DNA of 64,000 nt. Source: Microbacterium thalassium (GTDB lineage Bacteria; Actinomycetota; Actinomycetes; Actinomycetales; Microbacteriaceae). Below, in pieces: positions 19,832 through 29,372 of the stretch; positions within the stretch are counted from its first letter, which is position 1; each line of letters starts with the position of its first letter. Below the pieces are notes generated by a model that worked only from the letters and a program-made list of their open reading frames with translations, ran no database searches and had not been told where the DNA came from. Location: contig NZ_JACHML010000001.1 in NCBI RefSeq assembly GCF_014208045.1, positions 2,418,001-2,482,000 on the forward strand, given 5' to 3'. A program made the translations under genes and the position numbers.

Positions 19832-21055
19832 TCAGCTCTGCTCGGCGAGGGAGTAGCCCTCCTCGCCGTGCACGACGGTGTCGACACCGGCGAGCTCGTC
19901 CTCGTTCTTGATGCGGAAGCCGATGGTCTTCTCGATCGCGAAGCCGACGATGAACGCGACGACGAACGAGTAGACCAGGACGCCGACGGCGGCGATCAGC
20001 TGAAGCACGAGCTGTTCGTAGTTGCCGCCCACGAACAGGCCGGTCTCGGTGGCGAAGAAGCCGAGGTAGAGGGTACCGATGAGACCGCCGACGAGGTGGA
20101 TGCCGACGACGTCGAGCGAGTCGTCGTAGCCGAGCTTCCACTTGAGCTCGATCGCCAGGGCGCAGACCGCGCCGACCACGACACCGAGCAGCAGGGCCCA
20201 GCCGGGGGTCAGGTTGGCACATGCCGGGGTGATGGCGACGAGACCGGCGACGGCGCCCGAGGCGGCGCCGACCGACGTGGCCTTGCCGTCCTTGAGCTTC
20301 TCGACGACCAGCCAGCCGATGATGGCCGCAGCCGTCGCGCCGAGCGTGTTGATGACGATCAGGCCGACGACCGAGTCCTCGGTGCCCAGGGCGCCCAGGC
20401 CCTCGGCGCCGCCGTTGAAGCCGAACCAGCCGAACCACAGCAGCGACGCGCCCAGGAGGACGAGCGGCACGTTGTGGGGCTTCTGGATGCCCTTCTGGAA
20501 GCCGATGCGCTTGCCGAGGACGAGCGCGAGGGCGAGGGCCGCAGCACCGGCGTTGATGTGCACCGCGGTACCACCGGCGTAGTCGATGACCTCGGTCGAG
20601 AAGCCCATCTCGGTGCCGAGGTTGTAGATCCAGCCACCGCCCCAGACCCAGGCGGCGACGGGGAAGTAGACCAGCGAGGCCCAGATGCCGGAGAAGAGCA
20701 TCCAGGCGCCGAACTTGGCGCGATCGGCGATCGCGCCCGAGATCAGGGCGACGGTGATGATCGCGAAGGTGGCGCCGAAGAGCGCACCCACGTAGTCATC
20801 GCTGGACAGTCCGCCGATGCCGAAGTCCGAGAAGGGGTTGCCGCTGAAGGCCCAGGTGCTCTCGACGGCGCTCATGTTGAATCCGTAGAGGATCCAGAGA
20901 ACGCTGATCAGCCCCAGGGCGCCGAAGCTCATCATCATCATGCTGACGACGCTCTTGGCCTTCACCAGGCCGCCGTAGAAGAACGCCACTCCGGGCGTCA
21001 TCAACAGCACGAGCGCAGACGCGGTGATAAGCCACGCAAGATTTCCGCTATCCAT
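19832..21055 (-). CDS. amtB: Ammonium transporter
   Basis: A 407-residue Amt/MEP/Rh-family channel with about eleven membrane segments. DYAGGTAVHINAG (158-170) is the family signature. The pore twin histidines are His166 and His320 (GIHLVGG). The cytoplasmic C-terminal tail ends EEGYSLAEQS. ATG 21055 was chosen because GAGGA lies six bases upstream; an earlier ATG at 21067 would add four residues. A GTNAC-n6-GAAAC box (21175-21190) lies about 120 bases upstream, which suggests nitrogen-responsive activation by a GlnR-type regulator. No glnK or glnD follows it, unlike the common amtB-glnK-glnD arrangement, so the PII gene must be elsewhere or missing. Confidence 0.95.
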   Translation of the reverse strand: MDSGNLAWLITASALVLLMTPGVAFFYGGLVKAKSVVSMMMMSFGALGLISVLWILYGFNMSAVESTWAFSGNPFSDFGIGGLSSDDYVGALFGATFAIITVALISGAIADRAKFGAWMLFSGIWASLVYFPVAAWVWGGGWIYNLGTEMGFSTEVIDYAGGTAVHINAGAAALALALVLGKRIGFQKGIQKPHNVPLVLLGASLLWFGWFGFNGGAEGLGALGTEDSVVGLIVINTLGATAAAIIGWLVVEKLKDGKATSVGAASGAVAGLVAITPACANLTPGWALLLGVVVGAVCALAIELKWKLGYDDSLDVVGIHLVGGLIGTLYLGFFATETGLFVGGNYEQLVLQLIAAVGVLVYSFVVAFIVGFAIEKTIGFRIKNEDELAGVDTVVHGEEGYSLAEQS

Positions 21056-21174
21056 GAGATTCCTCATCCATGTGTCGTGTTACTCGAGGTGCCGAAGCCG
21101 CCGCAGAGTCGGGTCGCGGCTGTCCGGGCCAAGCCAGTTTCGCTAGCGGGAGTTTCGAGCGGCGTGCGTGTCGT

Positions 21175-21190
21175 GTTTCGGGAGTGTTAC
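21175..21190 (-). promoter_or_regulatory. GlnR-like binding box upstream of amtB
   Basis: Read on the minus strand: GTAAC, six bases, GAAAC. This fits the actinobacterial GlnR consensus gTnAC-n6-GaAAC exactly. A second, weaker half (CGCAC) follows after six more bases. The same pattern occurs upstream of glnA1. Confidence 0.65.
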
Positions 21191-21271
21191 GTCAGCGCCC
21201 GTCGTGTAAACATCAGGTTTCACGCAGACGCGAACGAACCGTGAACCAGGCACCCGGTTGCGCGCGGCCGT

Positions 21272-22306
21272 TCAGGCGAGAGTAGAGGCGACGAGGCGTG
21301 AGATCGCCCGCAGGTACTTCTTGCGGTAGCCGCCCGAGAGCATCTCGTCGGGGAAGACGAGGTCCAGCGCGTCGCCGGTGGCGCGGATCGGGATCTGCGC
21401 GTCGTAGACGCGGTCGATGAACGCCACGAATCGCAGCGCCGCCGACTGGTCCTCGAAGGGCGCGACATCGCGCAGGCCGATGACGCCCACGCCGTCCAGG
21501 AGCCGGATGTAGCGCGAGGGATGCACGCGGGCGAGGTGCGACACCAGCATGCCGAAGTCGTCGTCCGACACGAGCGTCGCCGACTTGGCCTCGTCCACCG
21601 CCTCGGCGTACGCCTCCCCCGACAGCACGACGGCGTGGCCGTCGACGGCGCGGTGGCGGTAGTCCGTGCCGTCGATGCGGATCGTCTGGAAGCTCTCGGC
21701 CATCGCGTGGATCTCGCGCAGGAAGTCCTGTGCGGCGAACCGTCCTTCGCCGAGGGCGTTCGGCGGCGTGTTGCTGGTCGCGGCCAGGCGCGTCCCCGTC
21801 GCGACGAGCTCTCCGAGCAGGCGCGTCATCACCATCGTGTCGCCGGGGTCGTCCAGCTCGAACTCGTCGATGCACAGCAGGTCGGAGCCGCGGAAGAGGT
21901 CGACGGTGTTCTTGTAGCCGAGGGCGCCGACGAGAGCCGTGTACTCGATGAACGAGCCGAAGTACTTCCTCCTGGCCGGCATCGCGTGGTAGACGGCGGC
22001 GAGCAGGTGGGTCTTGCCGACGCCGAACCCGCCGTCGAGGTAGACACCGGGCTTGAGCGCCGGCTCTCGCTTGGGCCGGCGGAACAGTCCGCCGCGCGGC
22101 GCGGGGGCTCCTCCCCCGGCGAACCGCACCAGCAGATCCTTAGCCTCCTGCTGGGAGGGGAAGTCGGCATCCGCCCGATAAGACTCGAAGGACGCGGTCG
22201 CGAACTGCGGCGGCGGCGTGAGGGCTGCGACCATCTCGGCACCGGAGAGGTCGGGCGAGCGCTCCGTGAGGTGGACGATTCCGGTCAGTGCTGAGGTCGC
22301 GGTCAT
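21272..22306 (-). CDS. zapE: AFG1/ZapE-family ATPase
   Basis: A 344-residue P-loop ATPase. Walker A is GGFGVGKTH (92-100), Walker B is LLCIDEFE (143-150), followed by sensor-like ATSNTPP. Members of the family (ZapE in proteobacteria, AFG1/LACE1 in mitochondria) act at the division site or in protein turnover; the actinobacterial role is not settled. The length is normal. The start ATG 22306 has AGGACC nearby. It is divergent from sufE. Between its stop and amtB lies a 216-base region that holds the amtB leader and the GlnR-like box. Confidence 0.9.
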   Translation of the reverse strand: MTATSALTGIVHLTERSPDLSGAEMVAALTPPPQFATASFESYRADADFPSQQEAKDLLVRFAGGGAPAPRGGLFRRPKREPALKPGVYLDGGFGVGKTHLLAAVYHAMPARRKYFGSFIEYTALVGALGYKNTVDLFRGSDLLCIDEFELDDPGDTMVMTRLLGELVATGTRLAATSNTPPNALGEGRFAAQDFLREIHAMAESFQTIRIDGTDYRHRAVDGHAVVLSGEAYAEAVDEAKSATLVSDDDFGMLVSHLARVHPSRYIRLLDGVGVIGLRDVAPFEDQSAALRFVAFIDRVYDAQIPIRATGDALDLVFPDEMLSGGYRKKYLRAISRLVASTLA

Positions 22307-22442
22307 CGTGGTCCTGTGTCTGTGCCGGCGCTGAGGGGGCGCACCTCGCCCGATGTCGCGGGGGCTGGGGCCGCGTCCAGCCTATTCGCTCCGCGAGCCC
22401 CCGGCGTCCGCTCGACCCCGCCGCCTCTGCGAGGATCTCGTC

Positions 22443-22883
22443 ATGACCGCATCCGCTCTGCCCGAATCCCTCGCCGGGATCAGCGAGGCGTTCGGCGAGC
22501 TCGAGCTGCCGGAGCGCCTTCAGCTGCTCGCGGAGTTCGCGGCCGGTCTCCCGCCGCTGCCCGCCGTCTACGCGGAGAGCCCCGAGCTGCTCGAACGTGT
22601 GGCCGAGTGCCAGTCGCCGGTGTTCATCGTCGTGGACGTCGGGCTCGACGGCCGCGTTGCACTGCACGCGACCGCGCCCGAGCAGGCGCCGACCACCCGC
22701 GGGTTCGCCGGCGTGCTCGTCGAGGGCGTCGCGGGACTGACCCCCGCCGAGCTCGACGCCGTGCCGGACGAGTTCGCCCGGGAGCTCGGGCTCGAGCGCG
22801 TCGTGTCGCCGCTGCGGCTGGCCGGCATGGCGGGCATGCTCCGGCGTGTGAAGCGTCAGGCGCGCGAGAAGGGCGCCGCGTGA
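22443..22883 (+). CDS. sufE: SufE-like sulfur acceptor protein
   Basis: A 146-residue SufE-family protein. The sulfur-accepting cysteine is Cys56 in ECQSPVF, matching the family's G-C-Q-S-x-V-[WF] motif. LAGMAGMLRRVK near the end is the usual C-terminal helix. SufE takes persulfide sulfur from a cysteine desulfurase for Fe-S cluster assembly. GAGGA lies five bases before ATG 22443. In many actinobacteria sufE follows a sulfurtransferase gene; here it stands alone and converges on a hydrolase gene, so it might instead be a stand-alone paralogue. Family firm, partner unknown. Confidence 0.9.
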   Translation: MTASALPESLAGISEAFGELELPERLQLLAEFAAGLPPLPAVYAESPELLERVAECQSPVFIVVDVGLDGRVALHATAPEQAPTTRGFAGVLVEGVAGLTPAELDAVPDEFARELGLERVVSPLRLAGMAGMLRRVKRQAREKGAA

Positions 22884-22893
22884 GGGCGAACGC

Positions 22894-24114
22894 TCACGCC
22901 TGCTGCGCGTCCACCGTGCCGGCCAGTCCCCGCTCCTGGACCCACGAGCGGATGCTGTCGCTCCACCGATCCTGGTCGTAGTTCCACAGCTTGGTGTGCC
23001 GCGCGACGTCGAACACCTTCATCTGCACCAGATCGGGGCGGGCGACGACCAGGTCGTGCGAGGCGTCCGAGGGGACGAAGCCGTCGTCGTCGCTGTGGAG
23101 GATGAGGATCGGATGCCGCAGCTCGCCGGCACGCGCCACGATGTCGAGCCGCTCGAACGGGATCGGAGCGCCGGCGCCGGCGAGGGGGCTCGCCCACTCC
23201 GACCTCAGCGCGCGGATCGCGAGGGACGTGACCGTCGGCGGGACGCGCAGCATGCTCGCCTGATAGCCGAGCACCACGCGCCAGTCGACCACCGGCGACT
23301 CGAGGATGAGGCCGGCGATCGTGTCGCGGTGCGCCGAGTGGAGCGAGAGCTGCAGCGCCACGGCACCGCCCATGGACCAGCCCATGAGGATGACCCGCTT
23401 CGCCCCGTGACGACGGGCGAAGCCCACCGCCGCGTCGACGTCGCGCCACTCGGTGGCCCCGAGCGTGTACGTGCCCGCGCGGCTGCGCGGCGCCTCGCCG
23501 TCGTTGCGGTACGACACCACGAGCGAGGTGATGCCCATGGCGTGGAAGACCGGCACCGCCCGAAGGCACTCGGCGCGCGTCGCGCCGCGGCCGTGGACCT
23601 GGATGACCCAGACGTCGCCGTCCCCGGCCGGGAACAGCCACGCGGGGCACGGACCGAGCGCCGAGCCGATGAGCTCGGGAGTGAACGGGAGGTGGAGCTG
23701 CTCGGGCCGGTCGAAGTACCAGCCGCTGAAGGCCGCGGCCGAGGAGAGCTTCGCGGTGTCGGGCACGTGGGTGAGGAGCTTGCGGGTGACGGAGTCGGCG
23801 TCCTCCGAGACCACCGAGCCGAGCTTGACGTAGTCGGCCGTCCCGGTCGTGAACAGCCCGTAGCGTCCCGGCAGCTGCGTGTCGGGGGTGCGCGCCAGCG
23901 TGATCGTCTGCGCGTCGGTGTCGAGGCGGAGGATCTCGGTGTCCGCCGGACGGGTCGCGGGGGTCACCACCTTGCGGGCCATGTGCAGCGACGCGAAGCC
24001 GAGCGCCGCGAGCGCTCCGGCGAGGGCTGCGGCGATCATCGTCAGAGCAGCCCGGATCCCGGCAATGAGAGAAGGAGAGGCACCGGTCCGCCCGGCGCGC
24101 CTGGAGTCGACCAT
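22894..24114 (-). CDS. Membrane-anchored alpha/beta hydrolase
   Basis: A 406-residue protein with an N-terminal hydrophobic segment (about 17-43, IRAALTMIAAALAGALAALG) that serves as signal anchor, then an alpha/beta hydrolase domain. The nucleophile is Ser in GWSMGG, the acid lies in HSDDDGFVP, and the base is probably His in VARHTKLW near the C-terminus. The oxyanion region is VIQVHGRGATR. It is unrelated in detail to the two Cys-type hydrolases of the oxidative cluster. The substrate is unknown. ATG 24114 follows TAGAGT by nine bases, and that box overlaps the -10 of the divergent DUF3000 gene. No convincing ribosome site. Confidence 0.82.
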   Translation of the reverse strand: MVDSRRAGRTGASPSLIAGIRAALTMIAAALAGALAALGFASLHMARKVVTPATRPADTEILRLDTDAQTITLARTPDTQLPGRYGLFTTGTADYVKLGSVVSEDADSVTRKLLTHVPDTAKLSSAAAFSGWYFDRPEQLHLPFTPELIGSALGPCPAWLFPAGDGDVWVIQVHGRGATRAECLRAVPVFHAMGITSLVVSYRNDGEAPRSRAGTYTLGATEWRDVDAAVGFARRHGAKRVILMGWSMGGAVALQLSLHSAHRDTIAGLILESPVVDWRVVLGYQASMLRVPPTVTSLAIRALRSEWASPLAGAGAPIPFERLDIVARAGELRHPILILHSDDDGFVPSDASHDLVVARPDLVQMKVFDVARHTKLWNYDQDRWSDSIRSWVQERGLAGTVDAQQA

Positions 24115-24127
24115 CGACGGACCACTC

Positions 24128-24133
24128 TAGTCT
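24128..24133 (+). promoter_or_regulatory. -10 element of a leaderless DUF3000 transcript
   Basis: TAGTCT, six bases before GTG 24140. On the other strand TAGAGT (24124-24129) overlaps it and could serve the divergent hydrolase. Confidence 0.5.
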
Positions 24134-24139
24134 GTCGCC

Positions 24140-24727
24140 GTGGCCGACCACCCTCTCGCGCAGGCTCCGATGTCGTTCGCGGCTGCGGCCGAGCAGGTGC
24201 GCGGCACCGTCTTCCGCGACGACCTCACGGTCCACGAGATCGCCTCGCCGACGGGCCTCGCGCCCGACGCGCTCGCACTCGCCGGCGACGTGCGCCCCGA
24301 GGACGGCGAGGAGTCGGTCTACGGCACCGGACGGTTCGTGCTGCTGCACGACCCCGACGAGCCGACCGCGTGGAACGGCCCATGGCGGATCGTGTGCTTC
24401 GCGCAGGCGCCCCTCGAGCCCGATCTCGGGGTGGACCCGCTCGTCGCGGACGTCGCCTGGTCGTGGCTCACGGACGCACTCGACTCGCGGTCGGCGGGGT
24501 TCCACTCCGCGTCCGGCACGGCGACCAAGACGCTGTCGAAGGGGTTCGGGTCTCTTGCCGAGGAGGGCGAGGGGGCTCAGCTCGAGCTGCGCGCGTCCTG
24601 GTCGCCCGAGGGTGCGATCGGCCCGCATGTGAAAGCATGGGCAGAGCTCGTGTGCATGCTCGCCGGGCTGCCACCCGGCTCGGAAGGAATCGAGATGCTC
24701 GGTACGCGCAGGACGCGACGTGGCTGA
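24140..24727 (+). CDS. DUF3000 protein
   Basis: A 195-residue actinobacterial protein of the DUF3000 family, function unknown. No signal peptide or membrane segment. Conserved-looking parts are RFVLLHDPDEP, WRIVCFAQAPLEPD and AWSWLTDAL. The GTG start at 24140 lacks a ribosome site but follows TAGTCT by six bases, which points to a leaderless message. Its last eight bases overlap the RNase D gene. That DUF3000-RNase D pairing is common in actinobacteria and hints at a role in RNA metabolism, but this is inference from neighbourhood only. Confidence 0.85.
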   Translation: MADHPLAQAPMSFAAAAEQVRGTVFRDDLTVHEIASPTGLAPDALALAGDVRPEDGEESVYGTGRFVLLHDPDEPTAWNGPWRIVCFAQAPLEPDLGVDPLVADVAWSWLTDALDSRSAGFHSASGTATKTLSKGFGSLAEEGEGAQLELRASWSPEGAIGPHVKAWAELVCMLAGLPPGSEGIEMLGTRRTRRG

Positions 24728-25919
24728 GTACACCGTGATCGCGGATGCCGCCGGTCTGGCGGCCGCCGCGACGGAGCTGGCCGCGGGCACCGGCCCCGTC
24801 GCGGTCGACGTCGAACGCGCGTCGGGCTTCCGCTATTCGCAGCGCGCGTATCTGATCCAGGTCTTCCGCCGCGATGCCGGCGTCTACCTGTTCGACCCGC
24901 CGCCGATCGGCGAGTTCGGCGCGCTGCAGGAGGCCATCGGCGCGCACGAGTGGGTGCTGCACGCCGCGAGCCAGGATCTGCCGAGCCTGCGCGAGCTCGG
25001 GCTCGAGCCGACGGAGATGTTCGACACCGAGCTGGCCGCGCGCCTGCTGGGGCACGAGCGCGTCGGTCTCGGCGCCGTCGTCGAGGACACCCTCGGCATC
25101 TCGCTGGCGAAGGCCCATTCGGCATCCGATTGGTCGACACGGCCTCTCCCGCAGGACTGGCTGGAGTACGCCGCACTCGATGTGCTCCATCTGGTCGACG
25201 TCCGCGACGCCCTGGTCTCCGAGCTCGAGACGCAGGGCAAGACCTCCTTCGCGCACCAGGAGTTCCAGGACGTGCTGATGAGGCCGCCGAAGCCGCCGCG
25301 CGAGGACCCGTGGCGCCGACTGAGCGGCCTGCACACCGTTCGCGGCCGTCGCGCCCTCGCCGTCGCCCGCTCGCTGTGGACCGCGCGCGAGGAACTGGCC
25401 CAGCAGGTGGACGTCGCGCCGGGACGCCTGGTCCCGGACCGTTCGCTCGTCGCCGCCGTACTGGCCGAGCCGGCGTCGAAGCAGGCGCTCGCCGGCGTCA
25501 AGGAATTCACGGGCCGCGCGAGCCGCACCGAGCTGGAGCGCTGGTGGAGCGCCATCGTCGAAGGACGCGAGAGCGGCGATCTGCCACCGGAGCGACTGCG
25601 CGGGGGCGACTCCCTCCCCCCGCCGCGTGCCTGGTCCGACCGCAATCCCGAGGCCGACGCCCGACTGAAGGCCGCGCGGCCCGCCGTCGAGCAGCGGGCG
25701 ACGGAGCTGTCCATGCCGACCGAGAACCTGCTGACGCCGGACATGCTGAGGCGTGTGGCGTGGGCGCCGCCGGCGTCGGTCACCGCCGAATCGGTCGGAT
25801 CCGCGCTGGGCGAACTCGGGGCGCGACCGTGGCAGATTTCAGAGACTGCACAGTTGATCGCCGACGCCTTTGTGGAGTCCGTGCAATCCGGCTCCGAAGC
25901 GTCGGAGGCAGGTTCGTAG
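24720..25919 (+). CDS. rnd: Ribonuclease D-like 3'-5' exonuclease with HRDC domain
   Basis: A 399-residue DEDD-family exonuclease. The catalytic acids appear in VDVERASG (Asp, Glu), in LHAASQDLPSL (Asp) and in YAALDVLHLVD (Tyr, Asp), the DEDDy arrangement. An HRDC helical domain follows (about 200-290) and a second helical segment ends the protein. RNase D trims 3' ends of tRNA and other stable RNAs. GTG 24720 lies inside the end of DUF3000, so the two are translationally coupled. The length is close to that of actinobacterial homologues. The start was fixed by the MAEYTVIAD beginning shared by relatives. Confidence 0.9.
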   Translation: MAEYTVIADAAGLAAAATELAAGTGPVAVDVERASGFRYSQRAYLIQVFRRDAGVYLFDPPPIGEFGALQEAIGAHEWVLHAASQDLPSLRELGLEPTEMFDTELAARLLGHERVGLGAVVEDTLGISLAKAHSASDWSTRPLPQDWLEYAALDVLHLVDVRDALVSELETQGKTSFAHQEFQDVLMRPPKPPREDPWRRLSGLHTVRGRRALAVARSLWTAREELAQQVDVAPGRLVPDRSLVAAVLAEPASKQALAGVKEFTGRASRTELERWWSAIVEGRESGDLPPERLRGGDSLPPPRAWSDRNPEADARLKAARPAVEQRATELSMPTENLLTPDMLRRVAWAPPASVTAESVGSALGELGARPWQISETAQLIADAFVESVQSGSEASEAGS

Positions 25920-25959
25920 GTTCGGACCAACCGATTCCGGCCGTCCGTCGGCGGCTTCC

Positions 25960-25965
25960 TAATCT
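25960..25965 (+). promoter_or_regulatory. Putative -10 of the fadA-fadB operon
   Basis: TAATCT, with a probable start of transcription near 25972 and GGAGG just before GTG 25993. No clear -35 was found. Confidence 0.4.
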
Positions 25966-25992
25966 GACGGCATCCCAACAATTGGAGGCAGA

Positions 25993-27198
25993 GTGGCCGA
26001 GCTTTCGGACGTCTACTTCGTCGACGGAATGCGCACCCCGTTCGGGCGCGCCGGCGAAAAGGGCATGTACTGGAACACCCGATCGGATGATCTCGCCGTG
26101 AAGGCGACGATCGGTCTGATGGAGCGCAATCCCGAGGTTCCCAAGGAGCGCATCGACGACGTCGCGATCGCCGCGACCAGCCAGACGGGTGACCAGGGCC
26201 TCACCCTGGGCCGCACCGTCGGCATCCTCGCAGGGCTGCCGCTGACCGTGCCGGGCTTCGCGATCGACCGCATGTGCGCCGGTGCCATGACGAGCGTCAC
26301 GACGATGGCGGGCTCCATCGCCATGGGCATGTACGACCTCGCCATCGCCGGCGGCGTCGAGCACATGGGCCGCCACCCCATCGGCTCCAACGCCGACCCC
26401 AACCCGCGCTTCGTCGCCGAGAAGATGGTCGACCCCGGCGCCCTGAACATGGGCGTCACCGCCGAGCGTCTCTTCGACCGCTTCCCGCACCTGACCAAGG
26501 AGCGCTCCGACCGGTTCGGCATGCTGAGCCAGCACAAGGCGCAGGCCGCCTACGACGCCGGCAGGATCCAGCCCGATCTCGTGTCGGTGGCCGTCAAGGG
26601 CGCCGACGGCGCCTGGGGCCTGGCCACCGAGGACGAGGGTCGTCGCCCGCAGACGACGATGGAGGATCTGGCGGGTCTGAAGACGCCGTTCCGTCCGCAC
26701 GGCCGCGTCACCGCCGGCACCTCGTCGCCCCTCACCGACGGTGCGACGATGTCGCTGCTGGCCGGAGGCGGAGCCGTGAAGGAACTGGGCCTCAAGCCCA
26801 AGATGAAGCTCGTCTCGTACGCGTTCGCGGGTGTCCAGCCCGAGATCATGGGCATCGGCCCGATCCCCTCGACCGAGAAGGCGCTGAAGAAGGCCGGCCT
26901 GACGATCGACGACATCGGCCTGTTCGAGCTCAACGAGGCCTTCGCCGTCCAGGTCATCTCGCTCCTGGACCACTTCGGCATCGCCGACGACGATCCGCGC
27001 GTCAACCAGTGGGGCGGCGCGATCGCCGTCGGCCACCCGCTCGCGGCATCCGGTGTGCGCCTCATGATCCAGCTCGCAGCCCAGTTCGCCGAGCGCCCCG
27101 ACGTCCGCTACGGCCTGACGGCGATGTGCGTCGGCCTCGGACAGGGCGGCTCTGTCATCTGGGAGAACCCGCACTACAACGGCAAGAAGAAGAAGTGA
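25993..27198 (+). CDS. fadA: Acetyl-CoA C-acyltransferase (3-ketoacyl-CoA thiolase)
   Basis: A 401-residue thiolase that cleaves 3-ketoacyl-CoA in the last step of fatty-acid beta-oxidation. The acyl-accepting Cys95 is in DRMCAGAMTS. GHPLAASG carries the catalytic His and AMCVGLGQGG carries the second catalytic Cys. FELNEAFAVQ is the usual thiolase block. The GTG start has GGAGG upstream. fadB begins 12 bases after the stop, so this is the classical fadA-fadB operon of the cytoplasmic trifunctional complex. The C-terminus ends in a run of four lysines. Confidence 0.95.
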   Translation: MAELSDVYFVDGMRTPFGRAGEKGMYWNTRSDDLAVKATIGLMERNPEVPKERIDDVAIAATSQTGDQGLTLGRTVGILAGLPLTVPGFAIDRMCAGAMTSVTTMAGSIAMGMYDLAIAGGVEHMGRHPIGSNADPNPRFVAEKMVDPGALNMGVTAERLFDRFPHLTKERSDRFGMLSQHKAQAAYDAGRIQPDLVSVAVKGADGAWGLATEDEGRRPQTTMEDLAGLKTPFRPHGRVTAGTSSPLTDGATMSLLAGGGAVKELGLKPKMKLVSYAFAGVQPEIMGIGPIPSTEKALKKAGLTIDDIGLFELNEAFAVQVISLLDHFGIADDDPRVNQWGGAIAVGHPLAASGVRLMIQLAAQFAERPDVRYGLTAMCVGLGQGGSVIWENPHYNGKKKK

Positions 27199-27209
27199 GC
27201 CACGGCACG

Positions 27210-29357
27210 ATGACCAACTACGACGAGATCGACTTCTCGCCCATCCTCGCCCTCACCGACGACGAAGTGGTCACGCACTCCCCCGTGCGGGACGTCCGTC
27301 TGCCGTCGGGCAAGACCCTCGCGCTCATCACGCTCGACAACGGACGCGACCACACGCGCCCGAACACCCTGGGCCCCGCCACCATGGCCGAGCTCGGCGA
27401 GACGCTCGACGCGCTCAAGGCCCGCGCCGCCGCCGGTGAGATCGACGCCGTCGGCATCACGGGCAAGCAGTACATCCTGGCCGCCGGCGCCGACCTGAGC
27501 GACATCACGAAGGTCGGCTCGAAGGACAACGCGCGCCTGGTCGCTCAGCTCGGCCACAAGGTGCTCGGGACCCTCGGCGAACTCGGCGTGCCCTCGTTCG
27601 CGTTCGTCAACGGCCTCGCGCTCGGCGGCGGCCTCGAGATCGCGCTGAACTCCAGCTACCGCACGGTGGACGCCTCCGCCGCCGCGATCGGGCTCCCCGA
27701 GGTCTTCCTCGGCATCATCCCCGGCTGGGGCGGCGCCTACCTGCTGCCGAACCTCATCGGGATCGAGAAGGCCCTCGAGGTCGTCATCTCCAACCCGCTC
27801 AAGTTCAACCGGATGCTCAAGCCTCAACAGGCGTTCGACTACGGGATCATGGACGCGATCTTCCCGGCGGGCAACTACCTCGAGGATTCGCTGCGGTGGG
27901 CCGACGGCGTGCTGAGCGGCACGGTCAAGGTCGAGCGCAAGAACGCGCCGGGCAAGGTCGAGCGTCTGACGAAGTGGCCGATCGCGATCAAGATGGCCCG
28001 CGGCATGCTCGAGTCGCAGATCGGCACGGTGCCTCTCTCGCCGTACGTCGCGCTCGACCTGCTCGACAAGGCCAAGAGCGGCACCAAGGCCGAGGGCTTC
28101 GCGCGCGAGGACGAGGCGCTGGCAGACCTCGTCACCGGGGACCAGTTCGCGGCGTCGATGTACGCCTTCGACCTGGTGCAGAAGCGTGCGAAGCGCCCCG
28201 TCGGCGCGCCCGACAAGGCGCTCGCCAAGAAGGTGCAGAAGGTCGGCATCATCGGCGCCGGCCTGATGGCGAGCCAGTTCGCGCTGCTGTTCGTCCGCAA
28301 GCTCCAGGTGCCCGTCCTCATCACCGACCTCGATCAGACGCGCGTCGACAAGGGCATCGCGTACATCCACGACGAGATCGGCAAGCTCGAGGCCAAGGGG
28401 CGCCTCGACGGCGACGCGGCGAACAGGCTCCGCGCCCTCGTCCGCGGCACGACCGACAAGAGCGAGTACGCCGACTGCGATTTCGTCATCGAGGCGGTGT
28501 TCGAGGAGGTCTCGGTCAAGCAGCAGGTCTTCGGCGAGGTCGAACAGTACATCGCCGACGATGCGATCCTGGCCACGAACACCTCGTCGCTTTCCGTCGA
28601 GGAGATCGGCGCGAAGCTGGCACACCCCGAGCGACTCCTGGGCTTCCACTTCTTCAACCCGGTGTCGGTGATGCCGCTCGTCGAGATCGTGAAGACGCCG
28701 AACACCACCGACGAGGCGCTGTCCACGGCGTTCGTGACCGCCAAGGCGCTCGGCAAGAGCGCAGTGCTGACCGCGGACGCACCGGGCTTCGTCTTCAACC
28801 GCCTCATCGCCAAGGTGTTCGGCGAGGCCGCTCGCGCGCTATACGAGGGCACGCCGCTGCTGACGATCGAGAAGGCATACGCGCCCCTCGGCCTGCCGAT
28901 GGCGCCATTCCAGCTGATCGACCTGGTCGGCTGGAAGGTCGCGGCCCACGTGCAGGACACCATGGTTCAGGCGTACCCCGACCGCTTCTTCTCGTCGGAC
29001 AACTTCCACGAGCTCGCCGAGCTCGAGCAGGTCGTCGAGAAGGACAAGGCGGGTCGCGTCACGGGCTGGACCAAGGCGGCCGAGAAGGTGCTCAAGGGCG
29101 CCGTCGGCCAGACCCCGGTCTCGGAGGAGGAGATCCTTCGCCGCGTGCAGGACGGCCTCGCGAACGAGATGAAGATCATGCTCGACGAGGGCGTGGTGCC
29201 CGAGGTCGAGGACATCGACCTGTGCCTCATCTTCGGCGGCAGATGGCCCATGATCGACGGCGGGGCCTCGGCGTACCTCGACCGCGAGGGCGCGTCGGAG
29301 CGGGTCTTCGGAGCCACGTTCCACCAGCCGCCCATCCGCGGCATCGCGGCGGGCTGA
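27210..29357 (+). CDS. fadB: Fatty-acid oxidation multifunctional protein (enoyl-CoA hydratase / 3-hydroxyacyl-CoA dehydrogenase)
   Basis: A 715-residue fusion. The N-terminal crotonase domain carries ADLSDI, VNGLALGGGLEIAL (Glu143) and GLPEVFLGIIPGWGG (Glu164), both catalytic glutamates present. The dehydrogenase part has the NAD-binding GAGLMASQ and the catalytic His in FHFFNPVSVMPLVEI. Two C-terminal helical domains close the protein. It hydrates enoyl-CoA and oxidises the hydroxyacyl product, feeding the adjacent thiolase. ATG 27210 lies 12 bases after fadA. A strong hairpin follows the stop, so the operon ends here. The protein could process chain-shortened products of the oxidative cluster, but the distance makes that speculative. 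Confidence 0.95.
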   Translation: MTNYDEIDFSPILALTDDEVVTHSPVRDVRLPSGKTLALITLDNGRDHTRPNTLGPATMAELGETLDALKARAAAGEIDAVGITGKQYILAAGADLSDITKVGSKDNARLVAQLGHKVLGTLGELGVPSFAFVNGLALGGGLEIALNSSYRTVDASAAAIGLPEVFLGIIPGWGGAYLLPNLIGIEKALEVVISNPLKFNRMLKPQQAFDYGIMDAIFPAGNYLEDSLRWADGVLSGTVKVERKNAPGKVERLTKWPIAIKMARGMLESQIGTVPLSPYVALDLLDKAKSGTKAEGFAREDEALADLVTGDQFAASMYAFDLVQKRAKRPVGAPDKALAKKVQKVGIIGAGLMASQFALLFVRKLQVPVLITDLDQTRVDKGIAYIHDEIGKLEAKGRLDGDAANRLRALVRGTTDKSEYADCDFVIEAVFEEVSVKQQVFGEVEQYIADDAILATNTSSLSVEEIGAKLAHPERLLGFHFFNPVSVMPLVEIVKTPNTTDEALSTAFVTAKALGKSAVLTADAPGFVFNRLIAKVFGEAARALYEGTPLLTIEKAYAPLGLPMAPFQLIDLVGWKVAAHVQDTMVQAYPDRFFSSDNFHELAELEQVVEKDKAGRVTGWTKAAEKVLKGAVGQTPVSEEEILRRVQDGLANEMKIMLDEGVVPEVEDIDLCLIFGGRWPMIDGGASAYLDREGASERVFGATFHQPPIRGIAAG

Positions 29358-29372
29358 GCCCCACAACCGAGT